Shown piece after piece: positions 1 through 12,039 of a stretch of 64,000 nucleotides of DNA. Made by a program: the position numbers and the translations under genes. Origin of the DNA: Nissolia schottii (lineage: Eukaryota > Streptophyta > Magnoliopsida > Fabales > Fabaceae); assembly GCA_003254905.1 (NCBI GenBank), contig QANU01007790.1, forward strand, positions 186,001 to 250,000. The letters run 5' to 3'. Every line of letters starts with the position of its first letter. Position 1 is the first letter of the stretch. The notes beneath the pieces were generated by a model that worked only from the letters and a program-made list of their open reading frames with translations, was not told the origin of the DNA and ran no database searches.

Positions 1-2
1 AT

Positions 3-3000
3 TTTGTAAAAGAACATGGCATTATTCATGAACTTACTTGTGTTGATACCCCACAACAAAATAGTATGGCAGAAAGAAAAAATAGGCATTTACTAGAAGT
101 CACTAGGGCTTTTCTATTACAAATGTTTGTACCTAACTCTTACTAGGGTTAGGTTGTTTTAACTGCTACCTATCTTATTAATAGGGTGCCTTCTCGAGTT
201 TTGGGTAATGTTAGTCCTGTTTAATCTATGTTATCACACTTTCCCTATGCCCCTGTTATGCAAAGTTTACAACCTCAGCTTTTTGGGTGTATCGCCTTTG
301 TCCTTGTGCATCATCAACATCGTAACAAACTTGATCCTAGGGCTGTTAAATGCATTTTCTTAGGTTATGCTCCAAACAAGAAAGGGTACAAATGTTTCCA
401 TCCATCCAGTCGTCATTTTTTGTCTCCATGGATGTCACCTTAATTGAAACTGAGTCTTTCTTTAGTCCTCGGCTTCAAGGGAAGAGTCCTTTGGAAGCCG
501 AGTTTCTGTCTCCCACATCCTTTATTCCTCTCCTGTCATCAAGAGAAATTCCTTTGGAAGCCCCTGGTTCTGCATCTGATTCCGCTGAAGAGATAGTATC
601 TTCTGTTGCACAACTTGAAGAAGTCACAAGAAAACCTATTTTGTGCATCAAAGGAAAAAGAAACCTGACTTGGTCCGATAACTACTCCAAGAGCCCAAAC
701 CCAAGATAAGTACTGAAGGTACTAGTTCTATTCCAAATAATGTTCCTTTGGATATTTGTGAGTCTAACCCAGGTGACTTACCAATTGCATTGAGAAAAGA
801 AAAAAGGACTTATGCCAAGTATCCTATTTCTCAATTTGTCTCTTCTAAACACCTCTCCCTGCAGCACCAGAGTTTTATTACAGCAATTGATTACATACAA
901 ATTGCAACGTCAGGGCAAGAAGCTTTAAAAGATAAGAACTGGGTTCAAGCCACGAATGAGGAAATGAGGGCCTTAGAGACGAATGGAACATGGGAGATTG
1001 TTGATAGACCAGGAGATAAAAGACCCGTGGGATGTAGGTAGATATACACCGTGAAATATTAGTCTAATGGTACTCTAGATCGATATAAAACAAGATTAGT
1101 TGCAAAGGGGTACATATAGACATATGGAATTGATTATGAGGAGACTTTCGCCCCTGTAGCAAAGACAAACATAGTCAGAATCTTGCTCTCTCTTGCATCT
1201 CATTTTGGATGGGAGTCAGTTCGATGTTAAGAATGCATTCTTACATGGGAACTTGGAAGAGGAAATTTACATGGAGATTCCTCCTAGGTATGATGTTACC
1301 AATGGAAGAAACAAGGTGTGCATGCTTAAAAAGCCTTTTTATGGCTTGAAACAATCCCCTCGTGCGTGGTTCGAAAGGTTTACAAAACAATGGTGTCACT
1401 TGGATACAGGCAGAGTCAAGGAGTATACTCTCTTATTTAAGCATACACTTAAAGGAAAACTTACTGTTCTTCTTGTGTATGTGGATGACATCATTATTTC
1501 GAGTGATGATTTAATTGAAAAGAAGTGTTTGGAAACAAGATTAGTAACTGAATTTGAAATTAAAGATCTTGGGAAACTAAAGTACTTCCTTGGGATCGAG
1601 GTTGCTTACTCTAGACAGGGTATCTTCATTTCACAAAGGAAATATATCCTAGATCTTCTCAAAGAAACTAGAAAACTCGATTGCAAGGCTACATGTGTTC
1701 CCATTGAGCGAACTCATCGGATGGGAAATGATGATGAGAGTCCTATGGTTGATAAAACATTATATTAGAGGCTGGTCAGGAGATTGATATACCTAGCACA
1801 TACCAAGCCAAATTTGGCATATGCTATTAGTGTTATTAACCAATTCATGCATGACCCAAGAGTGAGACACATGCAAATAGTGGATAGAATTTTACAATAC
1901 CTTAAAGCTACACCTAGAAGAGGATTGTTGTTTAAAAAGGGTAAAAGTTTATCCATGGAAGTATACACTGATATTGACTACGCAGGTTCCCTTGTTGACA
2001 GAAGATCAACTTCAGAGGGCGTGTGGTTCGCAGAATTTGCAAATATTTCCATGAATCTGAACTTGGGAATGCAACATTCCTGCATTTGGTTTGTAAATTT
2101 AAAAAATAATCTTGGGAAAGTTATAATCTCAGGAATAAAAAAATCCCCACTTCCCTCATTTTTAATCCCACCGTCCCCCATGGAAATGTTAGATTCCCAT
2201 GGGAAAGGAATGTTTCTAAAAAATGAAATAGACAAATTTACCCTCATTGAAAATTGAAAAACCAACTTTGCTCTTCCTAATTCAACCTAACCCTAACCCT
2301 ATTCATCATCTACCTCCTCCCCCCCCCCCCAATTTTAGATAGGTTACTCAAGAAAATACCGCCACTTCTCACTTCTCATTTCAGATCTGTTGCCGTCAAG
2401 GTCATGCAGCTGCCCTCAAGGTCGCGCAGCCACCAACGCCTCAAGGTCGCACACCCAACCGCGCCTCTAGATCAAGCAGTCGCCATCACATCCAGCTCGC
2501 CCAAACGTTGCCGCTTCCACCATGGCAGCTGTGTTTGTGGTGATTGGTGGTATGAGGTAGGGACAATGGCAGCGGTTCTAGGCTTGGTTCTAACCTCATT
2601 TGGAGGGATCCATCATCTTGGAAGCCATGGTTCTAGTCTTGAAAGGCAAGAACAGGAGAAGTGGCACGGTTCAAATTGATTACCTCATCTTGGAAGCCAT
2701 AGTTCTAGTCTTGAATGGTGAATGTGCATCAGGTTGTACCAAGCTTGTTTCCCTTTTGCTTGGTTTTGTTATCGGCAAAGGCAAAATCAAATTCAACGAG
2801 TCTTCAGACTTTCCTTAACTTTGATGAGGAATATGTCTGTAAGAGGTGGTGGTGATGCTGATGTGTTCCAAAAGAATTGCTAGGAGTCCAACTTGTATGA
2901 GCCTCAAAGAGATCATAAGGGTCAGTTGCCGGGGACTGCCATCATAGACATGGCAGATTGTGGATGATGATGGTTACTGGAGTTGTTGGATAGATGATGA

Positions 3001-3733
3001 TGATGATGATTGTGATTTTTGTGGTTGTTTGGGTTCTTTAACTTTTTAATTAATTTAAAAAGTAGAGTAAATATTTTTTATGGAGTTGTTAAAATAAATA
3101 TTAGTTATATTTAATTTATATTTAATTATGAGTTTAATGTGTGTAATGATTAAATTTTTTGGTTAAACTGTTAGGGGTATTTTTGGAAAATAAAAAATAT
3201 TCCCAGGAATGTTAGTGTCAACCAAACATAGGAATAGTTCATTCTCAGGCATATTTGTAAGATTCCTGAGAATTTAATTCGTGAACCAAACACATTTGAA
3301 AGCCATTTGTGGGAAAGTCATTCCTGGGAATGCTATTCCTAGGAATATTCGCAGATTCTGACCACACTCCCCCTCAGGTTATTGCATGTTTTTGGGAGGA
3401 AATTTGGTGCCAGGGAGGAGCAAGAAGTAGAATGCGGTTGCTCGGTCGAGTGCTGAGGCAGAGTCTCGAGCTATGGCACAAGGAGTGTGCAAGTTGTTAT
3501 GGATGAAAATCATATTAGCCAATTTGAAAATAGAATGTGAAACTCCAATGAAGATTTTTTGTGACAATAAATCAGCAATCAGCATTGCTCATAATCCAGT
3601 CCTAACATAACTAAGCACATTGAGATTGACCGGCACTTTATCAAGGAAAAGATGGACGGCAGATTAATAGCCACAGTGCATGTTCCTTCGGGAACTTACA
3701 TGCAAGTTGGGAATGATAGATATCCATTCACCA
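3..3733 (+). pseudogene. Decayed Ty1/copia polyprotein (integrase end, RT, RNase H)
   Basis: Remnant of a copia Pol read on the + strand in shifting frames. The window opens inside the integrase core: the frame from base 3 reads a segment ending in AERKNRHLLE, which carries the third catalytic acid, and hits a stop near 145. From about 748 the reverse transcriptase starts; around 1190 the frame shifts and 1193-1768 gives a clean RT block with SQFDVKNAFLHG and the catalytic LVYVDD motif near 1475-1495. RNase H follows (EVYTDIDYAGS, RRSTS near 1995-2015), is broken by an inserted DNA transposon, and resumes at 3378 with the expected YCMFLGG and later RSSAEAES-like residues up to about 3670. Several stops and frameshifts make it non-coding. 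Gag and protease lie left of the window, so the 5' part was not seen. Confidence 0.9.
2016..3374. mobile_element. Non-autonomous PIF/Harbinger-like DNA element inside the copia RNase H
   Basis: The copia RNase H reading frame is broken exactly here and resumes at 3378. Ends are imperfect inverted repeats: left AGGGCGTGTGGTTCGCAGAA, right (reverse complement) AGGGGGAGTGTGGTCAGAAT, both continuing into a GC(A/G)AATATT segment. The flanks share CAG (2013-2015 and 3375-3377); removing the element and one CAG restores the RSTS-G-YCMFLGG frame. PIF/Harbinger elements are known to duplicate 3 bp of CWG or TWA type. Inside are poly-C (near 2318), a short GAT repeat (2991-3008) and no convincing coding sequence, so it looks like a deletion derivative or MITE-like element of 1,359 bp. 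Confidence 0.65.
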
Positions 3734-3746
3734 ACTTGAGGGGGAG

Positions 3747-3988
3747 TGTTGAGATATGTTTAGAATCTTTAGATTATGTTGAGATATGTTTAGGTTATGT
3801 ACATATTTATTTTTATATTTTCCAGATAAAATTAGGGATATGATTAGATGTGAATATTGTATTTTAGGCAATTTAGTATTTAGCAATAACGGTAGAATGC
3901 CTATATATTGTAAATCATTTTGTACTCTCACAAGGTATGAAAAATACATTCAGTTTACACACATTCTCTAATATTTTCTTTCCACTCA
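3747..3988 (+). mobile_element. 3' LTR of the copia element (right end approximate)
   Basis: A purine tract (TTGAGGGGGAG, 3736-3746) directly precedes TGTTGAGATATG, the expected polypurine-tract/LTR junction after a copia RNase H domain. The stretch holds a TATA-like CTATATATTG near 3901. The right border is uncertain: CA dinucleotides at about 3963 or 3988 could both end it, and the 5' LTR is outside the window, so neither length nor target duplication can be confirmed. Confidence 0.6.
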
Positions 3989-4236
3989 TATAATCCAGTT
4001 AGGGGTAATTTTGTCACAAAATTAACCACGTATCTGGCTCATGACTTGTTCTATTAAAAATGGATGGAAAACTTCACAGAAAGACAATTTAGGAAGGTAG
4101 ACGAATTGTTTGGCATCATTTTTAAATTCAGGAACCAAAGTGCACATGATCCATAATCCAGGGGGTAAAGTGGCTTTTCCCTAATTAATATTTCACATTG
4201 ATCATTTTGAGCATTACAGTGGGACTATATTAATAC
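3989..4236. other. Intronic or 3' flank of the phosphatase gene, repeat-like
   Basis: Between the copia LTR and the last visible phosphatase exon. On the minus strand it contains GGGAAAAGCCACTTTACCCC, a motif of the type seen at the ends of plant foldback elements. No open frame resembling the phosphatase C-terminus was found here. Confidence 0.4.
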
Positions 4237-7200
4237 CTTGAATACTTCAAATGGACAGAAATCAGAACCATCGCAACCCTGTGCAATAACACAAAAAACA
4301 ATGTTATTAATCCACAACAGCATAATAGGATTTTAAATAATCATCAGTCTAATCCTACAATTCCTTAACCATATTTAGCTATACACATTTCACATCTAAA
4401 CCATTGGTAAATTAAGACAGAAAATTGAATTTATTTAATATTTACATAAATGCGGAATCTTACCGGCATTGGAATCGGATGTTCATTATGCAGCACTTGC
4501 ACAAAGTACTGGCTTGTAGATTTATCCATAGCAGGACAACTATACAGGATCAACATGTTGTTACCAGCAAAAGGGGCCAGAGTGCTACCCCGCCATTTTC
4601 TTTTCTGTGGAAGCTTTGGAGGGAGTTGCAAAGGTTGCTCTGTCTGAATCTTTTTAAACTCTACATTGTTTAAGGACACATATAAGCACACTCTTGTCAC
4701 TACTTTTTTGGATAGAAAAAGAAATTTTATTGAAAAAGAAGAAGAGTACAAAAGAGGATAACGCATTCCTCCCAAAAATTAACAAAAATTGCATATGGAT
4801 AAATGATAGGAACTCGTAGTATTAGACAGTTAGACAACGAAAAAAAACCCTAAATCATTGATGTATATGAGCCGAATCCGAGATGGAGTCAGCTTAGGTA
4901 AGCTGCATTTACAAGAGCAAAAAAAAGAATGTCCCTGAGTAAGTAGCTCAGCACCTCCCAATTTACACACTATTTTCCTAGCATCCTCCTAACTACTTTA
5001 TTCTCCATACAAATATACTCCTAACTGAATCCCTAGTCATCCTCTCTTACCTCCACTTTCAATTCGACAACTCGGCAGTTGGTTATATGTGGGTGAGCTC
5101 ATCTTTCTCTCTCATCTCTCCCCTAGGGTGTTTCTACCTTACATATACCTTGGTTACATTTTGGGTCACACTTTGGGCCCAATAAACAAACCATGGAATG
5201 ATCATGTCAATCCCTTTAAATATCGGCTCAAGGAAAACCATTAAACAGGCATGAACAGGTAAAAAACTGACGCAAGGACTCTTGTACATTTATTAATGCA
5301 AAACAAAACAAATTGTAATTCTTCACATTTATTGATATAAAGACTATAAAAGCCTCACCAGATCCGTCAAGAAATAAACCAAGCAGACATGAGAATGGAA
5401 CCACAGTTTCAGCATGTGCAAACCGAAGTCTTGCCTTTTCAAAGCTGCCAGGAGCATGTCTTTCTACAGAGTCAATCAGAAATGCGGAAGTGAGAGAGAA
5501 GCAATCATTAATAAAGAGATAACTTTCTTATTTTTCATTAACTACAACTTCAAACAATAAACATTGAGAAAGGTAAAAGATTTCAAAATCAGCATGGAGA
5601 TTAGAGTTTGACCCAAAACACAAGACATGGAAATAAATCTAACAATGAGACCCAAATTATTTACTGTTGAAATATTAAGTAACGTAGAGCCACGGCACAA
5701 TAGCACGTGGTCACAGTGTAGCGACATAGAGGGTAGGCGCGATTTCAGATCCATCACAAAGTGTTTTTGGGTCGCGGAAATCACAGCCACTATTTGTCCT
5801 TGATGACAGTAATCCTACTTTGAGCCCATTTGCTTCACAATATTTTTTCCTTCTCTGAGCCCTAATCCTACTTATCCCTCTTTTGGGCTTGACCATTGCC
5901 CTCCTTTCTTCTTCCTCTTCCTCACAGCAGCTGCAACGGCGTTGTGCAGCAGCCGTACACTAGTTTGGATCTGGCAATTTGCAGTGGAAGCTGGGTCAGA
6001 AAGCACAAACTCCCACCGTTTGTTCTCTCCGTCCCCTTCTTTCACAAAGATTGCGGCGGCACCACCCCCTGCTTGCTCCTCAGCAACGACGGTCCTTGCT
6101 AAGCCGCCCGCTGCTAATGAAGACCCTGAATCTGGCGGTTCAGCTAGTGGCCGTTGATTGACGTAATTAGCAAGACCACCACGCCTCATTGGTGGGTCAT
6201 CTCTGCCCCCTTTTCCAAGAAATTCCCTCCTCCCTGTATCGTCTATACGAAGTGGTTTGATGTTGCAGATTCCCTCCACCGACCTGCCTGACTCCTCCAT
6301 TAATTGAGTCTTCATCTATTTTCTTCGGTGGTTCCCTCCCATTCCCAACCTCCATCTCCATTTTCTTGACATTTTCCCCCAACCACCATTATCTCAGAGG
6401 AATTTGATTTCTGAAAATCACTTCCACTAGATTTCAGTTATCGAATGTTTGGTTAACCACCACCTCCTCCACTACATTCTCTGTTGCAGGTTTAAGCTTC
6501 GCCACCTCTTACTCCTCCCTTTTTTTTGGTTTCTCATCCTTTACCCACATAGGTTGATCACAATCATACTCTAGATGAAAACGTTTGATCATATTCTTCA
6601 CAACCTCCCACCAGGTATCATATGGGTTGTGGCACTGTATAAACTGATATCAGATGTAAGCACGTCCTTGCAAAGTGCCTATCACTGCTGGTAAGCACGT
6701 CCTTGCAAAGTGCCTATCACTGCTGGTAGCTTCTCTGATTCTGGAGTGTGCTCTGTATCAAAGTGTTGCACCAGTTCGATGGACCAACCATAAGCAAGGT
6801 CATCGCCCATCAACCACTGAAAGCTTCTTCATCTTCTGATAACTCTCAGTCTATCTCTCCTTCCTATTTTACCTCTCAGATCTGTGGATCATCCTCCTTT
6901 CCTTCACTGACTCTATTGCAGTAGCTTGCACGGTTTCAAGCACAGGGCTTCCTAGAACAAGAGCTCTGATACAAATTGTAATGGTACCAGATATTATATT
7001 AACTAAATTCAGGAATGGTAACAATTTGGTAGCTCTTCGAGAGGCTGCCTTAGTTTCATATTAAATCTGCCCATGACAGATTGGCTACAATTTACACCCC
7101 CAATCCCTTTTACCCTATCATACCTATTCCTAAGTGTACTATCATGGACTACTTCACTAATCCCCAACAGTGAACTCTGGTCCGTAGAAATAGAACCTTG

Positions 7201-10200
7201 GGCCACATCATGGGCCATGACAATGTGTTACAATGATTTTCTTAGCTTAGAAGATAATGGCTTTTTATCAAACTATGAAAATCAAGTAAATGTCAATAAG
7301 AGTGCGTTTGGCAAAGGAAAGAAAATGAAAGTAATGAAAATGAGAGGAAAGAAAATAGAAGGAAAGTTATTTTCTCTTGTTTGTTTGTGTCGAAAAATGA
7401 AAGGAAAGAAAAAGATAATGGTGTCAAATGACAATTTTAACCTTATGTCATTATTCTAACCACAAATATTTAATTTTGAAATAAATTTATCTACCAAAAT
7501 AATATAAATAAATATAATAAAAATTGGCTTGGATAAAAAAAAAATTGGCTTTCCATATTCATATAAAAGCATTTTCTCTATATTTTTAATTTATATTTAA
7601 TAGTTATATTAGTTAATATCCAATAAAAATAGTTAATATAAACTCTAATATTTGTACACACTACAATTTTTCATACAACTTTTACCAAACCTTCTTACAT
7701 GCAAGATGATGGTCAATCTTATATCTATACATGTGCAAGAATAAATTTTAATGGGTAGGACTCACTAACTCAAAAAATGGCTGAGATAAAGAAAACAAAA
7801 GCTCAACAGAGCAAGAAAGAAACACACACAAAGAAAGATGGGTGATAGTGGAAATATAATAGGTTGATGCCATTTGGTGGATGGAGCAAAAATTGGAGGG
7901 TCCCACGTGTAACTTTTTCCTGTTTATTCCTTCCATCGGATTTTCTTAGCTAACCAAACAATGGAAATTAATTTCCATCCACTCAAATTCCTTCCTTTCA
8001 CTTTCTTTCCATCCAATTTCCCCTCAAACAAACACACTCTAACTGTCAGGTGATATTGTTTAACCATGCTGGACACAGATAGCCATCTATAGCCATGCAG
8101 TGAAGTATTATTGAACAAGACATCTTTAACATATATGACTTAAGTGAAATTGCTAATACATATATAAATATTATGAGTTCAATGAGAGGATACGGCATGT
8201 GGGACAAATATATATAGTACACACTTAAAGGTACAAAATCTAAACTACCTTCTTTGGCCTTAATAGCTTTTTCCATGGATTGAACAACATCTTCAAATAA
8301 CGGTATCCCCATTCTGTAATTTAGTGATTTACCGTATCCCTTCAGAATATACACCTCCAAATCATCTGTCCACTCCAGCAATGTAATCTAAGTAAACAAA
8401 GAAACTAGCATTTTATGAGTATACAGCATGCTGCACAGAGAGAAAAAATGCAGCCATAGGATAATGCTGTTATTGATTATAATTAGGAAAATGAGGTTAA
8501 TTTTTTTGGGGCCACTCGACATTAGTAACTTTCTTGGCATTTAGCACAAGCATCAGCAGTTGCCATTTCCCTGTCCTGCTCCTTTGCAGCCAGTTAACAG
8601 CAACACCACCTTAATGGAATTTTCAGTTTTCTTACAAGACCAGCAATAAATTATAAAAATATTATAACAAAAATTCTAAACTTGGCATTCTTACATCATA
8701 AGGTCAAAACTAGATGATTTTTGTGCATCTTCATAAATTTTTTTTCTCTTCTTAAATAATTACAGACATGTAAAGAAGAAAATGTTGACTACTACATAAC
8801 AGATTGTATCACAAAATCATAACTACAAATGTACCTCAGATGGGCTGAAAAGACTACATGCTTGATTAGTTATATCCAATAAGGATGCTTCCTATCAAAA
8901 TAACAACAAATTAGGAAATCAAAAAGAAAGAAAAGAAAATAATCAATCTCCATGGAATCCGAAATGTAATCACCTGTTTACACAAAAACCAGAGAGAAGA
9001 TGTATCCTGCCTTGTAAAATTCAGCCCATAGCGCCCAACCAGCGCAGATGTAATCTCATCCAGGATTGGTTCCTTAAGTTGATCAACTGCAGGTTGCTGC
9101 CTTTTCCTTATATCCTGCAATTGGTTCTCAGTTAAGAACACTAAAGATCACAAAAATGGCACACACACACACACACACACACATAACTCACTTTAAACCT
9201 ACGATAACCTTTTTCATGAGGCAAACACTGTTTTTACAGCGTTAATTGGCCGCTATAGCAGAAAAAATAGCAGGTTTTGAGCAAAACGCTATTTCCACTA
9301 TTCCGCTATTATGCTATTGATAACACTAAGAAATCAAAGAAGGCCTACAACATACCTTGTAGTTATGACAGCAATCATGAAATCTCAGCAGGATGTCGCT
9401 AGCACGGCTTTCAGTTGTAACAGCAAAAGCTCGGTGATGCCCAGGTCCAAGACTTCCGTTGCCACTGAAAAGCCCCATTCCAAATGCCACAGCACTAGCT
9501 GATGCTCGAGGAACCTATTTGCAGAAGAGTGATGCACATGTTATATATCTCTTTAGCATCCTAACATAAAAGAGAAAATCCATGTCAATGCTGCAGCAGC
9601 ACTGCAATGCAACTAATCATCATCGCATGTTAGCATCCATTCATCAATTCAAAACAACAGTAATACCATTTTCTTTATCTTTGAGCATGCGAACCAATTT
9701 TTACTTGCCAAACCCCAAAACTATCAGCACATATTGACCTAAGAAGAAGTTTTCAAAACTGTAATTTACCTAGATGAAGAAAAGAAAATTGAGGATAAAC
9801 CCACCTGAGTTGCCTTTATAGGATATACATCTGGGTGGTATTCCTCATCAAACAAACTTGGAAACTTTTCTCTAATCCTGATTCCAAGATTATACAACTC
9901 TTCCTCTCCTTTGCTAGTCAACTCACCACCCTTAAGCCTTCCTTGCCAAGGAGATTCCCATCCATTTATCCAGGAGGGAACTCTCTCCAAAGGCAAATTT
10001 TGCTCTTCTGCATCCCTTACAAGAACTTTCAGACGAGCTGACAAGTTATCTAACTCTCTTATCCTTTTCTTTGTAGGAGAGCGAGTTCCATGCCTTGCCT
10101 GGGAACATAAACCATCCTTTCTTATTAGGTCAAGAGTGCATCCAGACCGTTTAGAACGAATCAACAATAACAAGCTGTACATAGTAGAAAAGATTAACCA

Positions 10201-10858
10201 TTCATTCAGCAAAGCTCTACATTACTTGTGCAACAAACCATATAAAAAATACAAAATAAGAATCACTGCAAAAATTACAAGAATTCAAGTATATTGGAAT
10301 GCATCCTTGATCACAGATGAAACCATTGTCCCCACACTGTTGAGAAAATTACCACAAGATTTAAATGGAATGGAACACATCCTTCAGGAATATTAGAGGG
10401 TATAAAGTTATCGTCAGCAACGTCTTTCACAACACCATATCTGTTGAGAAAATTAAGGAGCAATTTAGTCAATTAGAACCTGTTTAAAAATTAAGTAAGT
10501 TCAATACTTGAGCAGCAAGAAGATATACCGTAACAGGTCCCACAAATTGTTCAATAATGAATAAAGTACATAGAAATTACACGAATTTGTTCTGTCTACT
10601 AGTCCAAGAGATTTTGATTCGGTAAATTGAAGAATACACAAATATGGACGAAAACTAGAAAAGTTGCGAAATAAACTGAATCAATAATAAAAGTAAATAA
10701 AAAGAAAAGGAGAAATTTCATTTTGCGACTGGGTATTGAAAGAGAGACCTGGAGACAGTAGAGAGATGCTTGCGAACATCAAAAGCTTCTAAGGCATTTG
10801 AGTGGTTTAACACAAGAAGGAATATTAGCAGAAACAAAGCCATCACGGCCTTCTTCAT
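4237..10858 (-). CDS. MINPP1: Multiple inositol polyphosphate phosphatase (histidine acid phosphatase/phytase), 3' end missing
   Basis: Secretory-pathway enzyme that removes phosphates from inositol polyphosphates. Ten exons join in frame on the minus strand: 10749-10858, 10353-10440, 9805-10098, 9356-9514, 8974-9114, 8835-8891, 8249-8387, 5359-5463, 4464-4660, 4237-4278; all introns are GT-AG, giving 444 codons. Start chosen at 10858 because MKKAVMALFLLIFLLVLNHS is a typical signal peptide; an in-frame upstream ATG (10960) would bury it. Residues 68-74 are RHGTRSP, the phosphate-binding, catalytic-His motif; FAHAET at 344-349 carries the family's proton-donor HAE motif (346-348). Conserved QVPRASASAVAFGMGLFSG-like and EWTDDLEVYILKGYGKSLNY-like blocks also fit. 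The last visible exon ends ...CDGSDFCPFEVFK with a donor GT; plant homologues continue for some tens of residues, so the final exon is missing, probably beyond the copia insertion. Intron 7 (2,785 bp) is transposon-filled. Confidence 0.9.
4661..5358. other. Phosphatase intron 8, partly LTR-like
   Basis: A 698-bp intron. The stretch at about 4860-5200 has CT-rich blocks of the kind seen in retrotransposon LTRs, but no matching partner, PBS or target duplication was found, so it is left unassigned. Confidence 0.35.
6656..6725. repeat. 35-bp exact tandem duplication
   Basis: Two identical adjacent copies, 6656-6690 and 6691-6725, starting GTAAGCACGTCCTTGCAAAG. Lies inside the LTR-element remnant. 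Confidence 0.9.
6963..6974 (-). other. Primer-binding site (initiator tRNA-Met type)
   Basis: The minus strand reads TTGTATCAGAGC, one mismatch from the plant retrotransposon PBS TGGTATCAGAGC, two bases from the LTR end. Confidence 0.55.
6977..7232 (-). repeat. LTR-like sequence with TGTAA/TTACA ends
   Basis: 256 bp that begins TGTAATGG and ends GTGTTACA on the + strand, thus with short inverted termini. On the minus strand it ends two bases before a tRNA-Met-type primer site. Only one copy was found. Confidence 0.5.
7300..8039. mobile_element. Tourist-like (PIF/Harbinger) MITE in phosphatase intron 7
   Basis: Ends are inverted: left GAGTGCGTTTGGCAAAGGAA, right reverse complement GAGTGTGTTTGTTTGAGGGG. 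Flanks share TAA (7297-7299, 8040-8042), the target preference of this superfamily. 740 bp, AT-rich interior, no coding sequence. Confidence 0.7.
9160..9183. repeat. (CA)12 microsatellite
   Basis: Perfect dinucleotide run in phosphatase intron 4. Confidence 0.95.
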
Positions 10859-11054
10859 TTTGGCTCGGTTCCACTCTGAAAAAACCCACTTCCTGCTTCC
10901 GCTTCCGAATTGCAACCAACAAAACCGGATTAATGCGCTCCTCCTACTCAACCAAAACACAGCTCAATGGTCATCATTGAAGTCATTTTGCCCATGGGGA
11001 AGCTTCATTTTAATCTTATTAATTATTTGAGCTTTTTTTTTTTATTATAATGTC

Positions 11055-11799
11055 TACTATCAAAATGCAGTTATTTTAAAACATATTCTAAAATTATCCA
11101 TGTTTTGTATGACTTGATATTTTTTATTATTATTTTTTAAAAAATTGTCATTCCGGTTGACGAGTTCTTCGTTGGCAAAGTTGAGCAACACCTCCACCAC
11201 CATGGCAGCATTGAATTATGCTATATATTTGCATACAATAATATACATACGTGTATATGTATACACATATATATTATTTCATATATTATATTATTTTATA
11301 TATGTGTCAAAATTGAATTCTACAAAATGAAATAATTAGTCTTAATAATAAATAGAATATTACAACTTTACACTTATTTTTTTTTTCTTTTTTAGTGTAA
11401 AATGTTGAATGAAAAAAAATTAAAATCCCAAAAAAATTGTGTTTCTTTTTTATTTTTCAATTATTTTTCTTTCAATTTTTTTCCAAACAATTAGGGGAAA
11501 ATAGGTTTTCATTATTTTGTGTGCAAATGTATAACATGATTTAATGTTAGCATAGTGGTCGATGCATTAGTCTATAGCTTTGATGTCTTATATTTGAAAC
11601 ATGGTGTGGACATTTGTGCTCAACTAATTAAATAACTTTTCTTGTGACTTTAGGCAATGCTTGGGAAGCGTTGTCATCACTCAAATTCAAGAACTCACCA
11701 CCAAGATTAGCGATTTTAAAATTACAATAAAAAAATGTCACATCATACAAAACAAATATATTTAATAATATGTTTTAAAACAGTGGTATTTTGATAGTA
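11055..11799. mobile_element. Foldback element with long inverted repeats
   Basis: Left arm begins TACTATCAAAATGCAGTTAT; the reverse complement of the right end begins TACTATCAAAATACCACTGT. Similarity continues for roughly 150 bp inward (shared TTTTAAAACATATT, TGTTTTGTATGA and, further in, GAGTTCTT blocks). Interior is AT-rich without genes. Long terminal inverted repeats suggest a Mutator-like or other foldback element; no target duplication was identified, so borders may be off by about 10 bp. Confidence 0.6.
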
Positions 11800-12039
11800 A
11801 GTTTTGTAAACAAGCATCAAGGACTCTATTAAGAGCATGATAACTGCCATATTGTGATACATCTACCAAATTTGAAATGTGACTTATCTAGTTGACCATT
11901 GTTCCTCACCAAAATTTTTCTAATTTGGTTGTCTCAAGCACTACCACAAGGTAGCAAGTGCTAGGGGAAAAATCATCATTCATCACATCTTCAAGCCAAG
12001 CATCAAAATCTGTTGAGCTAGGTAACACTAGATGATGCA

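Larger units (their letters stand above)
5700..7232 (-). mobile_element. Remnant of a non-autonomous LTR retrotransposon in phosphatase intron 7
   Basis: Read on the minus strand, an LTR-like end (6977-7232) is followed by a primer-binding-like site and then by degraded internal sequence. The internal part has a gag-like stretch (about 6670-6840, reading LMGDDLAYGWSIELVQHF) and an open frame at 5872-6315 (147 codons, Gly/Arg rich) that I do not recognise. No reverse transcriptase or integrase is visible and no second LTR was found, so the element is truncated; the left limit is approximate. Its location is between exons 8 and 7 of the phosphatase gene, antisense or sense being the same as the host gene (minus). 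Confidence 0.5.

Noticed and set aside
2283..2302. Interstitial telomere repeat (CCTAACCCTAACCCTA)
   Set aside because: Only two to three units; within chance for AT/C-rich DNA.
5872..6315. 147-codon minus-strand frame as a host gene
   Set aside because: Lies in an intron within an LTR-element remnant and matches nothing I know; treated as retroelement internal sequence.
9225..9335. hAT-like MITE in phosphatase intron 4 (GCTATAGC/GCTATTGATAACAC words)
   Set aside because: Words resemble a known plant MITE style but no convincing inverted ends or target duplication were found.
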